Shown here piece by piece: positions 9,647-18,003 of a DNA stretch of 64,000 bases; the first letter of the stretch is position 1; every line of letters begins with the position of its first letter. Source of the DNA: Bin55 sp965116055 (lineage in GTDB: Bacteria; Pseudomonadota; Gammaproteobacteria; Pseudomonadales; Azotimanducaceae); the NCBI GenBank assembly GCA_965116055.1, contig OZ220466.1, forward strand, positions 1,798,001-1,862,000, read 5' to 3'. The notes beneath the pieces are model-generated. The model searched no databases. It was not told the origin of the DNA and was given only the letters and a program-made list of their open reading frames with translations. The translations under genes and the position numbers were made by a program.

Positions 9647-10120
9647 TGAGGTCTTTTCCTTCTAGTTATAGGGTGAAATTTTGCCGTTTCGAATAGGGAA
9701 TTTCGATCGGATTCAGTGTCTTAAAGTACCCAATGTAACCGCGCCAGTAAAGTCAATTTGATTGGTTGCATGACATGGCCCGTTTGCAATGTCATATGGT
9801 CGGCGTTCGCTAGATCTCATAGCAGCAACATCAACTATTTGTGTGCAATTTCTTGTGAATTACCGTGCTATCAAGTATTGTTGCTATTCAAATATATAGT
9901 AAAGTCCATCTTCTAGTTGCTACCCGGTTTTCGATAGCTCGTCATAGATACCATGAGAGATACATCTCACGAATTCTATCTGGGCTGGGGGTGTATGTAT
10001 TTGGCCCCTGTGACTCGGTTGTACTAGGAGTTCCCTTGGCTTCACTCAATCTAGCTTGGCGAAATGTGAAACTCTCAAGAAATGAACAGGGAAGATTCAG
10101 AGGAAAAGTCAATACGCAAA
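9647..10120. other. Intergenic region before the lipoprotein operon
   Basis: This A+T-rich stretch separates the lipoprotein operon from tRNA-Glu. It must hold the leftward promoter of the operon: TTGACT occurs on the minus strand near 9755, but no convincing -10 lies at the right spacing. A 98-codon rightward frame (9865-10161) runs antisense into the tRNA and has no ribosome site, so I do not call it. Confidence 0.5.
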
Positions 10121-10196
10121 TGGCGTCCCCTAGGGGAGTCGAACCCCTGTTGCTGGGATGAAAACCCAGTGTCCTGGGCCACTAGACGAAGGGGAC
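10121..10196 (-). tRNA. tRNA-Glu (anticodon TTC)
   Basis: The minus strand gives a complete 76-nt cloverleaf with encoded CCA. The acceptor arm GTCCCC pairs with GGGGAC, the D arm reads TTCGTCTAG, and the T arm contains GGTTCGAACC. The anticodon arm CTGGG/CCCAG encloses the loop TTTTCAT, so the anticodon is TTC (Glu). The body closely resembles E. coli tRNA-Glu. It stands alone, not next to rRNA. Confidence 0.97.
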
Positions 10197-10281
10197 GCCG
10201 GATATTGCGGCGAGAATTGTAGTAGGTTAGGTGTACGTTAGCGCGCATTCGCACTCTGTGAAGCTCGTTTTGCTCGAAAAA

Positions 10282-11259
10282 TTAGAACGAAAGTCCAACT
10301 CCTGCCACATACGTGATGTCAGTTTTCTCGACCCCCTCCGGCACATTCGTGTCATGCTTAAAGGACGCGAGCAGGTTCAGATTGATATTTTCAATCAGTG
10401 CATATTTCAAGCCGTTCGAGCTGCTCAGAACAAACCCATCGTTAATTGCAGTAAGCAGTTGATGTTCGTGGAAAGCTTCAAGCCGTCCGCCCCACATACG
10501 TTTGCTGAAATCAAGTTCCCAGCTTAACGCAGGCAACTCTTGGGAAGTATTGTCGGATTTCTCATAAATGGCCGCAATGCCGGCTTCGGTAGTGAGCCTT
10601 CCGTACGTGTGATCCCAAAATCGATGACCGATGCCCAAGGTCGGGGACAGACGCAGATCAATGGATTTCAAGGGGTCGCGATAGCCATCCGCATTGAACG
10701 CATAAAACCATTTGTTTCGGAAGAACTTACGCGTCTTATATCCAACATTGAACTGGTTCTTTAATTGCTCTCCTTCCGCGATATCGAAAGACAACCTTGA
10801 CGTAAAGACATGCTCGGCTTCAGGCCTCGTGAGCTTCGACTCTGTTGTAAGAAGAAAAACCTGCGTGGATGTGTTCCCAAGAGAGTAATTTCCGGATAGG
10901 TCAATCTCGTGCGCCAATTCGGCAGCTTCGCCAAGAATCAATCCAGCGTTGTTTCTCGCCATTTTCAGCGAATCAACTGCCACGGACGCGTCAATCTGGC
11001 GTTTCCTCTGCTTTCCGTCGCTTGAGATCAACAGAAAAGCATCGTGCGTTTGTATTTGTAGTACTTCAGCTTGTTTAATGCGGAGAATTCCAGCATATGT
11101 TGTTTTAAACTCGACCAGCTCGCCTGCAATGCCTCGAAGTTCGCCAGTTATCCGATCGCCGTTCTTCAAATGCAGCATATCGCCTTGGACAATGAACGAG
11201 TGGCAACATGCGAGAACGCAAGCTAGCAAAGAATTAAGTCGTTGTTTCCTGGTGTTCAA
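10282..11259 (-). CDS. DUF481 (YdiY-like) outer-membrane beta-barrel protein
   Basis: The 325-aa product has an N-terminal signal peptide (to about residue 26). A short domain starting DMLHLKNGDRITGEL follows, which is characteristic of this family and resembles a small SH3/Sm-like fold. After a linker, from about residue 118 to the end, alternating amphipathic strands form a predicted barrel closing with a terminal Phe (GVGLSF), the usual outer-membrane insertion signal. DUF481 proteins are thought to be outer-membrane proteins of unknown function, some salt- or acid-induced. The gene overlaps the upstream DUF815 ATPase gene by 26 bp, suggesting co-transcription, though a functional tie is not known to me. 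Confidence 0.87.
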   Translation of the reverse strand: MNTRKQRLNSLLACVLACCHSFIVQGDMLHLKNGDRITGELRGIAGELVEFKTTYAGILRIKQAEVLQIQTHDAFLLISSDGKQRKRQIDASVAVDSLKMARNNAGLILGEAAELAHEIDLSGNYSLGNTSTQVFLLTTESKLTRPEAEHVFTSRLSFDIAEGEQLKNQFNVGYKTRKFFRNKWFYAFNADGYRDPLKSIDLRLSPTLGIGHRFWDHTYGRLTTEAGIAAIYEKSDNTSQELPALSWELDFSKRMWGGRLEAFHEHQLLTAINDGFVLSSSNGLKYALIENINLNLLASFKHDTNVPEGVEKTDITYVAGVGLSF

Positions 11260-12130
11260 GTAGTGTTTTTCCTAAGGTATACCGAGCAAAATGATTCGCA
11301 GTACGACCGCTGCGAACACCGCGATTCATTGCCCATATGACCGCTTTTTTTTGCAATTGGTGCGTCCAGTTCACTTTTACGCCGCATTCTTGAGCAAGCT
11401 TCTTGAACCAATATTCGGCAACGCGCAGGTATTGATCTTGCTTGAACTGATGAAACGAAAGCCATAGGCCGAACCGATCGGACAGAGAAATTTTCTCTTC
11501 GATCGCTTCAGATTCGTGAAGCTCGCCGCCCGATTGTGTTGAATTGAGATTATCACGCATATGTTCTGTGATTAGGTGACGACGATTCGACGTAGCGTAA
11601 ATCAATACGTTCATGGAACTCGTGAATACGCTACCTTCGAGCGCACTCTTTAGTTGCTTGTAACTATCATCGTTTTCATCGAACGATAGATCGTCGCAAA
11701 CGATCAAAAAGTGATATCGGTTGTCGGTCAATTCAGCAGCAATCCGGGCTATGTCCGCCAAGGCTTTTTTATCAACTTGCACAACCCGCAATCCATCTGG
11801 AGCGAAGCGATGCAAAATGGCTTGTATCAATGAGGATTTACCAGTGCCGCGCGCACCCCATAGCAGTGCGTTATTAGCAGGCAAGCCGGCACAAAATTGG
11901 CGCGTGTTAGTAACTAATTCAGCTTTCTGTCGATCAATTTCTAGTAAATTGTCAAGATCAATAGTCGGAACTACGTTGATCGCATGGAAACCTCCTCCGA
12001 ATAAATCCGGACGCCAGTGGGCCGCAATGGTTGTTGACCAGTCAATCTTCGATCTTAGAGGTAGAAGTACTGAGATTGTGCCAAGCAGTTGCCGAATGCG
12101 AGATTCAAGCTTTTTTCGTGAATTGGACAT
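11234..12130 (-). CDS. DUF815-family AAA+ ATPase
   Basis: The 298-aa protein carries a P-loop (GARGTGKSS near residue 94) and a Walker B-like strand ending in acidic residues (FLIVCDDLSF). An arginine/asparagine sensor region with TSNRRHL follows. Composition and length match the DUF815 group of AAA+ ATPases, cytosolic proteins found across proteobacteria whose substrate is unknown. The N-terminal ~70 residues are the family's variable part. It is divergently arranged from putP with about 90 bp between the start codons, a shared promoter region. The 3' end overlaps the DUF481 gene by 26 bp. Confidence 0.88.
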   Translation of the reverse strand: MSNSRKKLESRIRQLLGTISVLLPLRSKIDWSTTIAAHWRPDLFGGGFHAINVVPTIDLDNLLEIDRQKAELVTNTRQFCAGLPANNALLWGARGTGKSSLIQAILHRFAPDGLRVVQVDKKALADIARIAAELTDNRYHFLIVCDDLSFDENDDSYKQLKSALEGSVFTSSMNVLIYATSNRRHLITEHMRDNLNSTQSGGELHESEAIEEKISLSDRFGLWLSFHQFKQDQYLRVAEYWFKKLAQECGVKVNWTHQLQKKAVIWAMNRGVRSGRTANHFARYTLGKTLLEHQETTT

Positions 12131-12221
12131 GGCAGGTGAATATTAAAAGGGTTCGCGGTACCCTATCTTGTCAAATTGACGCCTTCTGCGGCATGCGCTT
12201 GGTTATTTACCATACCCTTCC

Positions 12222-13652
12222 ATGAACGAATTCAGTCTCGGGTTTGCTTTCTATTTTGCAATAGTAGGGTATATTGCATTCGTTGCCTATCGCCGTACCA
12301 GAACCGATTTCGATTACGACCTCGGTGGGCGTTCACTGTCAGCACCAGTCACCGCCCTTTCCGCAGGTGCGAGCGACATGTCTGGCTGGCTATTGCTTGG
12401 TTTACCAGGAGCGATTTATCTATCTGGCTTGTCTGAAGCGTGGATAGTCGTTGGTTTACTCATTGGTGCATTCTTCAATTGGCATTTGGTCGCGCCAAAG
12501 TTACGTCGATTTGCGAGTACGTACGAAAAAGAAGTAGCGACTCTACCGCAATTTTTTAGCTTGCGTACAGGTTATCACGATCTCCCGTTACGAATCGTTT
12601 CGAGTTTGGTGGTCATCGTGTTCTTCACGGTGTACACGTCGTCAGGATTCGTCGCCAGCGCCAAACTATTCCAGTCAACTCTAGGATGGGACTATCAAAT
12701 GGCTGTTGCCGTCGGCGTCGGCGTCATTATGGTGTACACGGTTGCCGGGGGGTTTCTCGCAGTTAGTTGGACTGACACGTTTCAAGCAGTTTTAATGCTT
12801 GTTGCACTTATTGCATTACCTATCGCGGCATTGCAATTCGAGCCACAACAAACTATTGAACTACACTTCACGACAGGAGGATTCCTTGCCTCTATCAGTC
12901 TTCTAGCATGGGGGCTGGGCTATTTCGGCCAACCGCATATTCTTGCGCGATTCATGGCAATTAAGCAACCAGCTCAGCTCGGTCGTGCGAAAACTATCGC
13001 GATGACTTGGATGTTGCTCGCAACGCTAGGCGCAATCGGTATTGGTTTAACTGGAGCGGCCATCGTCCCTGGCCTAAGCGACGAGGAAACCATCTTTATT
13101 CGTGTTGCCGAAATTCTGTTGAATCCGTGGCTGGCCGGCATGCTCATTGCCGCCATTCTCGCTGCCGTGATGAGCACGGTTGATTCGCAACTCATTGTAG
13201 CGTCCACTTGTATCGTTAATGATCTGTTCAGAGTTAAACAGCACAAGCTTTTTGTAAGTCGCCTAGTCGTCATCGGTGTTGCCTGCGGTGCAGGCGTGAT
13301 TGCGTTTGACGAGGAGAGCGTCATTCTTGATATTGTGGCTTATGCGTGGGCTGGACTTGGAGCGAGCTTTGGACCGGCGATGTTGTTCGCTTTATTCTGG
13401 AAGCGTACGACTGGCGATGCAGTCGTTGCGGGCATGGTGATTGGCGCTGTTACGACGCTAGTATGGCATAACCTTGGTGTTCAGTACGATGGCAGTATAT
13501 TCTCTAACATGTACGAAATAATCCCCGCGTTTCTACTGGCAAGCATCGCGATCGCTTTAAGCTCTTACATGTTCCCAAATAAAGTAGCAGAAGAGCGCTT
13601 CAAAACGCTAGACGAGCTTAAGGATTCTTCGTCTGATGCTCGTGCAACTTGA
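12222..13652 (+). CDS. putP: Sodium/proline symporter
   Basis: The 476-aa protein has about thirteen membrane helices and the SSS-family signature. The stretch LSAGASDMSGWLLLG (near residue 48) contains the Asp that corresponds to Asp55 of E. coli PutP in the sodium site, followed by LPGAIYLSG. Helices, charge loops and length all fit PutP. It imports L-proline with Na+, which serves as nutrient or osmoprotectant in marine bacteria. No putA is adjacent. The last 35 bp overlap the convergent gene at 13618-14025. No strong ribosome site precedes the ATG at 12222. Confidence 0.92.
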   Translation: MNEFSLGFAFYFAIVGYIAFVAYRRTRTDFDYDLGGRSLSAPVTALSAGASDMSGWLLLGLPGAIYLSGLSEAWIVVGLLIGAFFNWHLVAPKLRRFASTYEKEVATLPQFFSLRTGYHDLPLRIVSSLVVIVFFTVYTSSGFVASAKLFQSTLGWDYQMAVAVGVGVIMVYTVAGGFLAVSWTDTFQAVLMLVALIALPIAALQFEPQQTIELHFTTGGFLASISLLAWGLGYFGQPHILARFMAIKQPAQLGRAKTIAMTWMLLATLGAIGIGLTGAAIVPGLSDEETIFIRVAEILLNPWLAGMLIAAILAAVMSTVDSQLIVASTCIVNDLFRVKQHKLFVSRLVVIGVACGAGVIAFDEESVILDIVAYAWAGLGASFGPAMLFALFWKRTTGDAVVAGMVIGAVTTLVWHNLGVQYDGSIFSNMYEIIPAFLLASIAIALSSYMFPNKVAEERFKTLDELKDSSSDARAT

Positions 13653-14025
13653 TGATATTTGATACGCGCTTTTTGCGGTAGATTTGCCTAACACGATTAG
13701 GACCGTCGATACCAATCCGACCTACGTCAAATCGTCGCAATTCATATCGTTGAGGTTCGCCTTCATTCGGTTCTAAAACGAGGCAATAACTTGATAAGTA
13801 CCAGCTACCCGATTCAAGCGTGTCGTCGGTACTCGCTATATAGTTTCCGGCATCCCCGCGAGTGCCAATGAATTCAATGCGCTCCTTGTTGACGTTTTCA
13901 CCTTCAAGATCCCATTGGCCGATTAGATCAAGCTCAGCGACCCATTTCTTCCGCGCGGAGCGTGTTCGGATAATCCAGGCCAGAATGACAAACGCAACAG
14001 CGCCGAAAACTAGAAGTGTGCTCAT
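13618..14025 (-). CDS. Small membrane-anchored protein of unknown function
   Basis: The 135-aa product has a single hydrophobic N-terminal segment (residues 3-19, ending before RTRSARKKW) that would anchor it in the inner membrane. A soluble domain of short beta-like strands follows (LIGQWDLEGE, ERIEFIGTRGDAGNYI, GSWYLSSYCLVL). I do not recognise a family. The pattern of a compact beta-rich domain after one helix is common for small envelope proteins. Its 3' end overlaps putP by 35 bp in convergent orientation, and it lies 49 bp downstream of the GAPDH-like gene on the same strand, so it may be the second gene of that unit. Confidence 0.6.
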   Translation of the reverse strand: MSTLLVFGAVAFVILAWIIRTRSARKKWVAELDLIGQWDLEGENVNKERIEFIGTRGDAGNYIASTDDTLESGSWYLSSYCLVLEPNEGEPQRYELRRFDVGRIGIDGPNRVRQIYRKKRVSNIIKLHEHQTKNP

Positions 14026-14074
14026 TGATTGGTATTTACAAACGTTGAAACCGAACCATATGGGTCAACATGAA

Positions 14075-15556
14075 TCAACCGAAACCAGTTTTTGCGACAT
14101 CGCTAGGGATCAGTGGGTAGCTGATTCCAGCCCACTTTTGTACCACGCGAATCACTTGGCAACAATAACCGAATTCGTTGTCATACCAGACATAAAGTAC
14201 AACCCGCTTGCCTCCGTCTACGATGGTAGCCTCGCCATCAACGATACACGCGTGACGATTACCAATGAAATCCGATGATACTACTTCGGGTGTTTCAATG
14301 TAATCAATCTGTCGTTGTAGCGCTGAATTTAACGCCGTATCCCGTAGGAAGTTATTGAACGACAGGCGATCGGTGTTTTTCTCTAGGCGAAGATTGAGAA
14401 TCGCGAGCGAAACATCCGGGGTAGGCACGCGAATCGCGTTGCCTGTCAGCTTACCGCCTAACTCGGGCAGTAGGTCTGCTACAGCTTTCGATGCGCCGGT
14501 TTCCGTGATGACCAGGTTGAGAGGTGCGCCTCGACCGCGTCTGTTTTTCCTATGGTAGTTATCAAGTAAATTTTGGTCAGGCGTATAGGCATGAACGGTC
14601 TCCATATGCCCGTGTGCGATTTGGAATTCATCATTGACAGCCTTCAACACCGGTACGATCGCATTGGTCGTACAAGATGCTGCAGAGAGTATCTTGTCAT
14701 TGTGTGAAAGTAGGTGCGAATTGATACCTGAGACGATGTTCTTCACATCTTCTTTGCCCGGGGCAGTGACAATGACGCGATCGACGCCCTTAGCCTCCAA
14801 ATGTTGCCGCAACCCTTGGTCGTTGCGCCATGCACCAGTGTTATCGATAACAAGCGCATCCTTGATACCGTACTCCGTGTAGTCGATTGTGCTGGGCGAA
14901 TCCGAGTAAATTAATCGAATGACGTTGCCATTGGCAATGATGCATTGGTTTTCTTGGTCCACCCGAATCGTGCCTTTGAAGGCACCGTGAACGGAGTCGC
15001 GGCGTAACAAGCTCGCGCGCTTTTCGAGGTCTCTCTCTTTGCTAGGACGGACGACAATCGCGCGAAGTCGCAATTGATCGCCGCCGCCGGTTTTCTCAAT
15101 CAGCAACCTTGCCAGCAACCGCCCTATCCGACCGAATCCGTACAGCACAATATCCTGAGGCTTACTAAGCGGCTTAACATCACGGCCGATGACTTCGCGA
15201 CACTCCTGCGCTGCAAATTCGCGTTCCGTCGGTACCGGCTGGCCATTTTCCTGCAGTGCCATGTACTTAACAGTGAGCTTGCCTACATCGACATGCGATG
15301 GCCCAAGGTCAAGTTCGCCGAGCTCGCGGAGTAATGGAAAACTCTCATCTTCAGACAGCTCATTTTTCGCGACCTGACGTACAAAACGGTGCGTTCGCAT
15401 GATGTCGGTTACACTCTGGTTGTACAGTGCGCGACCGTACATATAAGTAACTACGTTTTTTCGGTATAGCTTGCCAATGATTGGGATCATGGCCTCCGCT
15501 TTTTCTTCGCGACGTTTCCAATCAGGAAAATAGTCCTCAAGGTGTGGTAACGCCAA
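14075..15556 (-). CDS. Glyceraldehyde-3-phosphate dehydrogenase-like protein with N-terminal extension
   Basis: The 493-aa product is about 150 residues longer than classical GapA. Residues ~1-130 form an extra, helical and charged N-terminal domain. The GAPDH core then begins with the NAD-binding motif (YGFGRIGRLLAR, ~139-150). The catalytic pair is intact: Cys295 in SAASCTTNA and His322 in VHAYTPDQN. The C-terminal domain ends with the conserved WYDNEFGY. Long GAPDH-like proteins of this type are known in Pseudomonas and relatives, usually alongside a normal GAPDH, and may favour gluconeogenesis or act on another aldehyde phosphate. NAD versus NADP preference cannot be read here. It is transcribed divergently from the porin-like gene. 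Confidence 0.88.
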   Translation of the reverse strand: MALPHLEDYFPDWKRREEKAEAMIPIIGKLYRKNVVTYMYGRALYNQSVTDIMRTHRFVRQVAKNELSEDESFPLLRELGELDLGPSHVDVGKLTVKYMALQENGQPVPTEREFAAQECREVIGRDVKPLSKPQDIVLYGFGRIGRLLARLLIEKTGGGDQLRLRAIVVRPSKERDLEKRASLLRRDSVHGAFKGTIRVDQENQCIIANGNVIRLIYSDSPSTIDYTEYGIKDALVIDNTGAWRNDQGLRQHLEAKGVDRVIVTAPGKEDVKNIVSGINSHLLSHNDKILSAASCTTNAIVPVLKAVNDEFQIAHGHMETVHAYTPDQNLLDNYHRKNRRGRGAPLNLVITETGASKAVADLLPELGGKLTGNAIRVPTPDVSLAILNLRLEKNTDRLSFNNFLRDTALNSALQRQIDYIETPEVVSSDFIGNRHACIVDGEATIVDGGKRVVLYVWYDNEFGYCCQVIRVVQKWAGISYPLIPSDVAKTGFG

Positions 15557-15685
15557 CAGAAATACCCATATCGAACTTGTATGAACTGCGAATGATATAA
15601 ACGAGTTCGTTTAGAATGTCACTCGGAAATAACCCTCATCAGAGAAAAATTCCCGCACATTTCGCCATGTTGAATTCTTAAGAGC

Positions 15686-16957
15686 GTGAGCATCAAGCAA
15701 CTTTTGCCATTGGTGATCTTAGGTAGCGTCACACCCTTCTTCGCGCTGGCAGAAGACCAATGTCCTAGCTCGACTACGTGTAACGACGATCGGTACAAAA
15801 CCGACGTACGTATTCGCTTCGCGAACGTAGACGATTCTGTTAACCGCGATGCCAATACATTAACAGGCAGAGTGTTTATGACGCTCCGCACACCACAGCT
15901 CGGGAATTTTCGTTCCGTTATTGCCGTAGAGCACGTAAACGATTTCGGGATTGATTCGTATAACGACGGGGGAACAAATGGTCAAACTGAGTATGCCGTT
16001 GAGGCAGATCCTTCCGGTACTGAAGTAGATGAACTCTATGTTGAGTACAAAGACGACTCCTGGCAAGCCCGATACGGTCGTCACTACATTAATCTTGGTC
16101 CTCATCCGTCTCGCTTTGTGGGGACTGTAGGCTGGCGACAGAATAATCAGACGTTTGATGGTCTGAGCATTGACGCGAAGATCGGTGACTCGTTCAGGAT
16201 TGAAGGTGCGGTCATTGAAAAGGCGTATCGCTTGCTAGGTCGCGATCATCCAAATCGCTCTGCACGGGAGTGGGATCTTGATGGCTTAGGTATTCACGCC
16301 ACTGTCGCAGTACCCAATTTGGGGAATCTAGCAGGCTACTACTACAACTTAGATTTCGATGACAACCCTGCCCTTTCTACTCGCACGATTGGATTCATGG
16401 CCGATGGACCATGCTTCACGGAAGGATCCGGTTGGTCAGGTCCCTGTAAAGCTGCCATTTCGATGCAGTCGGCATTAAACGACGCTCACGGCGCGGACGA
16501 ACTAATGCATGCACAGATATTATTCGGTGTGGACTTTTCAAACTTTAGCAAGGACAACACGACAGGCAGCATTGCGTTTAGTGCTACGGTACTTGAAGGC
16601 GATGGGGTATACGCGTTTAAGACACCGCTGGCCACGCTTCATGGTTATGCCGGTGCAGCAGATAAGTTTTTGGTGCATACGCCGCCCGCTGGATTAATTG
16701 ACAGTGAACTACGAATAAAAGAGCGAATTTTTGGTTGGGATACCACGATTGCGGTTCATCGATTCGTTCCGTGGGAGAGTCTCGGACCGAATCTAGGCTC
16801 ATACGGCAATGAGTTAGACTTTGCTGCTACACGCACTTTCGGGAAATATAAGTGGCTTGTAAAAGCTGCCCACTATCATGCCAACGAAGCGTTTAAACCG
16901 TCGGCGCTAGGATTGAATGCAACGAAGTTTTGGGTAGCCGTACAGTTCTCTTTGTAG
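15686..16957 (+). CDS. Porin-like outer-membrane beta-barrel protein
   Basis: The 423-aa product has a signal peptide (cleavage near FALA-ED). A long series of amphipathic strands follows, with acidic, glycine-rich turns of the porin/alginate-export type (DELYVEYKDDSWQARYGRHYI, GVDFSNFSKDNTTG) and a terminal aromatic-rich strand (FWVAVQFSL). It most likely forms a substrate channel in the outer membrane; the solute is unknown. Four Cys residues (two near the mature N-terminus, two around residues 243-252) could form disulphides. The start is a GTG at 15686 with AAGAG upstream. It is divergent from the GAPDH-like gene, and downstream lies the repeat-rich region at 17 kb. Confidence 0.75.
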   Translation: MSIKQLLPLVILGSVTPFFALAEDQCPSSTTCNDDRYKTDVRIRFANVDDSVNRDANTLTGRVFMTLRTPQLGNFRSVIAVEHVNDFGIDSYNDGGTNGQTEYAVEADPSGTEVDELYVEYKDDSWQARYGRHYINLGPHPSRFVGTVGWRQNNQTFDGLSIDAKIGDSFRIEGAVIEKAYRLLGRDHPNRSAREWDLDGLGIHATVAVPNLGNLAGYYYNLDFDDNPALSTRTIGFMADGPCFTEGSGWSGPCKAAISMQSALNDAHGADELMHAQILFGVDFSNFSKDNTTGSIAFSATVLEGDGVYAFKTPLATLHGYAGAADKFLVHTPPAGLIDSELRIKERIFGWDTTIAVHRFVPWESLGPNLGSYGNELDFAATRTFGKYKWLVKAAHYHANEAFKPSALGLNATKFWVAVQFSL

Positions 16958-17040
16958 AAACGGCACAAGCGAGCGATCCTATCTATCATAATGCAACCAC
17001 GAGATTGCCTCACACTACAGCCACAGTTGTACGAGTCAAG

Positions 17041-17158
17041 GGAACCTCTCAATACCTCCTAAAGTTGATCTGAGAGTTGATTGTTCAAAATGATAAAGTA
17101 ATAGGATCAATGAGTTAATGGATATCATCGTCAGTGAATTTGAGTTTTGAGAGATGCC
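17041..17158 (+). repeat. MITE-like repeat, copy 1
   Basis: This ~118-bp element begins GGAACCTCTCAATACC and ends GAGTTTTGAGAGATGCC. Its ends are imperfect inverted repeats (core CCTCTCAA / TTGAGAG). The whole element aligns end to end with the reverse complement of the repeat at 17487-17605 at roughly three quarters identity, so the two are diverged copies in opposite orientation. No coding capacity. I cannot define a target duplication (flanks TCAAG and TTAAG are only similar). Confidence 0.75.
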
Positions 17159-17268
17159 TTTAAGTAATTAAGGACCTCATTTGCGTGGTAGACGACGGAA
17201 GTGGATCAGGCGGCGACGAAAGTGGTTAAATTCAGTGCATAACATGCTGATTGGCTAGGAGAGTGTTA

Positions 17269-17487
17269 ATGTTCTTCACAGTGCTGTTTTTCGGAACACT
17301 AGCGTTTCTGACCCTATCTCTTGTCTCAATGTGGCACTATAAAAAACAGTATGGCTCCCTACCCAAACCTCCACCTTTCGAATACTTCGCTACATTGAAA
17401 AGCCTTCCTCCGTTGTGGCGGAATGTCTCGTATGTGTTGGGTTCTTTCCTTGTGGTAGCCTATATCATTCACTTTATTACCTATTAG
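17269..17487 (+). CDS. Small two-helix membrane protein between inverted repeats
   Basis: The ATG at 17269 is chosen over an upstream TTG at 17251 because AGGAGAG (17257-17263) sits five bases before it. The 72-aa product has a first hydrophobic segment (residues ~1-21, TVLFFGTLAFLTLSLVS), a polar loop rich in proline and basic residues (KKQYGSLPKPPPFEY), and a second hydrophobic segment (SYVLGSFLVVAYIIHFI). I do not recognise it. The stop TAG is made by the first base of repeat copy 2. Without the repeat and one copy of the duplicated CTATT, the frame would end at the same codon with TGA. That supports a real gene with an element inserted at its end. Confidence 0.55.
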   Translation: MFFTVLFFGTLAFLTLSLVSMWHYKKQYGSLPKPPPFEYFATLKSLPPLWRNVSYVLGSFLVVAYIIHFITY

Positions 17488-17605
17488 GAACCTCTCAAAA
17501 CCCAAATTCCACTGACTATGATATATATTAACCTATTGATTTTATTACTCAATCAGTTTAGATGATGGACTCCAAGAGCAATTTTAGGGGGTTTTGAGAG
17601 GTGCC
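17487..17605 (-). repeat. MITE-like repeat, copy 2 (inverted relative to copy 1)
   Basis: This 119-bp element begins GGAACCTCTCAAAACCC and ends GGGTTTTGAGAGGTGCC. The terminal inverted repeats match at about 14 of 17 positions. CTATT precedes it (17481-17485) and CTATT follows it (17606-17610 region), which may be a 5-bp target duplication with one extra A. Its reverse complement aligns along the full length with copy 1. No coding capacity, so a transposase would have to act in trans. Confidence 0.75.
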
Positions 17606-17642
17606 CTATTGAACATGCGCGGCGCGGCGTTTTTTTCGCTGC

Positions 17643-17695
17643 GTGGTGCCTAGCTTAAATAGGCAGCCACTAGGAAGCCGAGCATAGGCTTCCTA
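17643..17695. other. Two abutting hairpins
   Basis: Hairpin 1 pairs GTGGTGCCTA (17643-17652) with TAGGCAGCCAC (17660-17670) with one bulge and a 7-nt loop. Hairpin 2 follows without a gap: TAGGAAGCC (17671-17679) and GGCTTCCTA (17687-17695) form a perfect 9-bp stem with a 7-nt loop. No T-run follows, so they are not ordinary terminators on the plus strand. They could belong to a structured RNA or a recombination site. Beyond them, to 18003, I see nothing further. Confidence 0.5.
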
Positions 17696-18003
17696 ATGAA
17701 TGGATGGTTCTCTTATCGTGGTTTATTAAAAAGCTAGTTCTAATAAGATCTACTATATCCATTTTCAATTGTTGTACACTGCTCCTAATGTTTTTACAAT
17801 ACCGAACTGGGCAGCACACCTGCGAATAAGATCAAATAGTTGACGAGCAAGGTGTCATTGGCGATTGCAGTTTAGCGTTCAACACCGTGTTTCGCTTCTT
17901 GTACAAGACCATCAAGCGTTTAGCACAATCATTTCGCAACCTTCATTCACTCAGCAACATATTGGCTTATGCCGTTCACGCAACGATTAGCCAAATCTCA
18001 AAT

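Noticed and set aside
9865..10161. 98-codon rightward frame
   Set aside because: It runs antisense through the tRNA-Glu gene and has no ribosome site.
17619..17640. GC-rich run followed by seven T as a terminator
   Set aside because: GCGCGGCGCGGCG does not form a convincing stem-loop before the T-run.
17041..17695. Integron-type attC sites
   Set aside because: The ~119-bp repeats lack the RYYYAAC/GTTRRRY ends and there is no integrase gene nearby.
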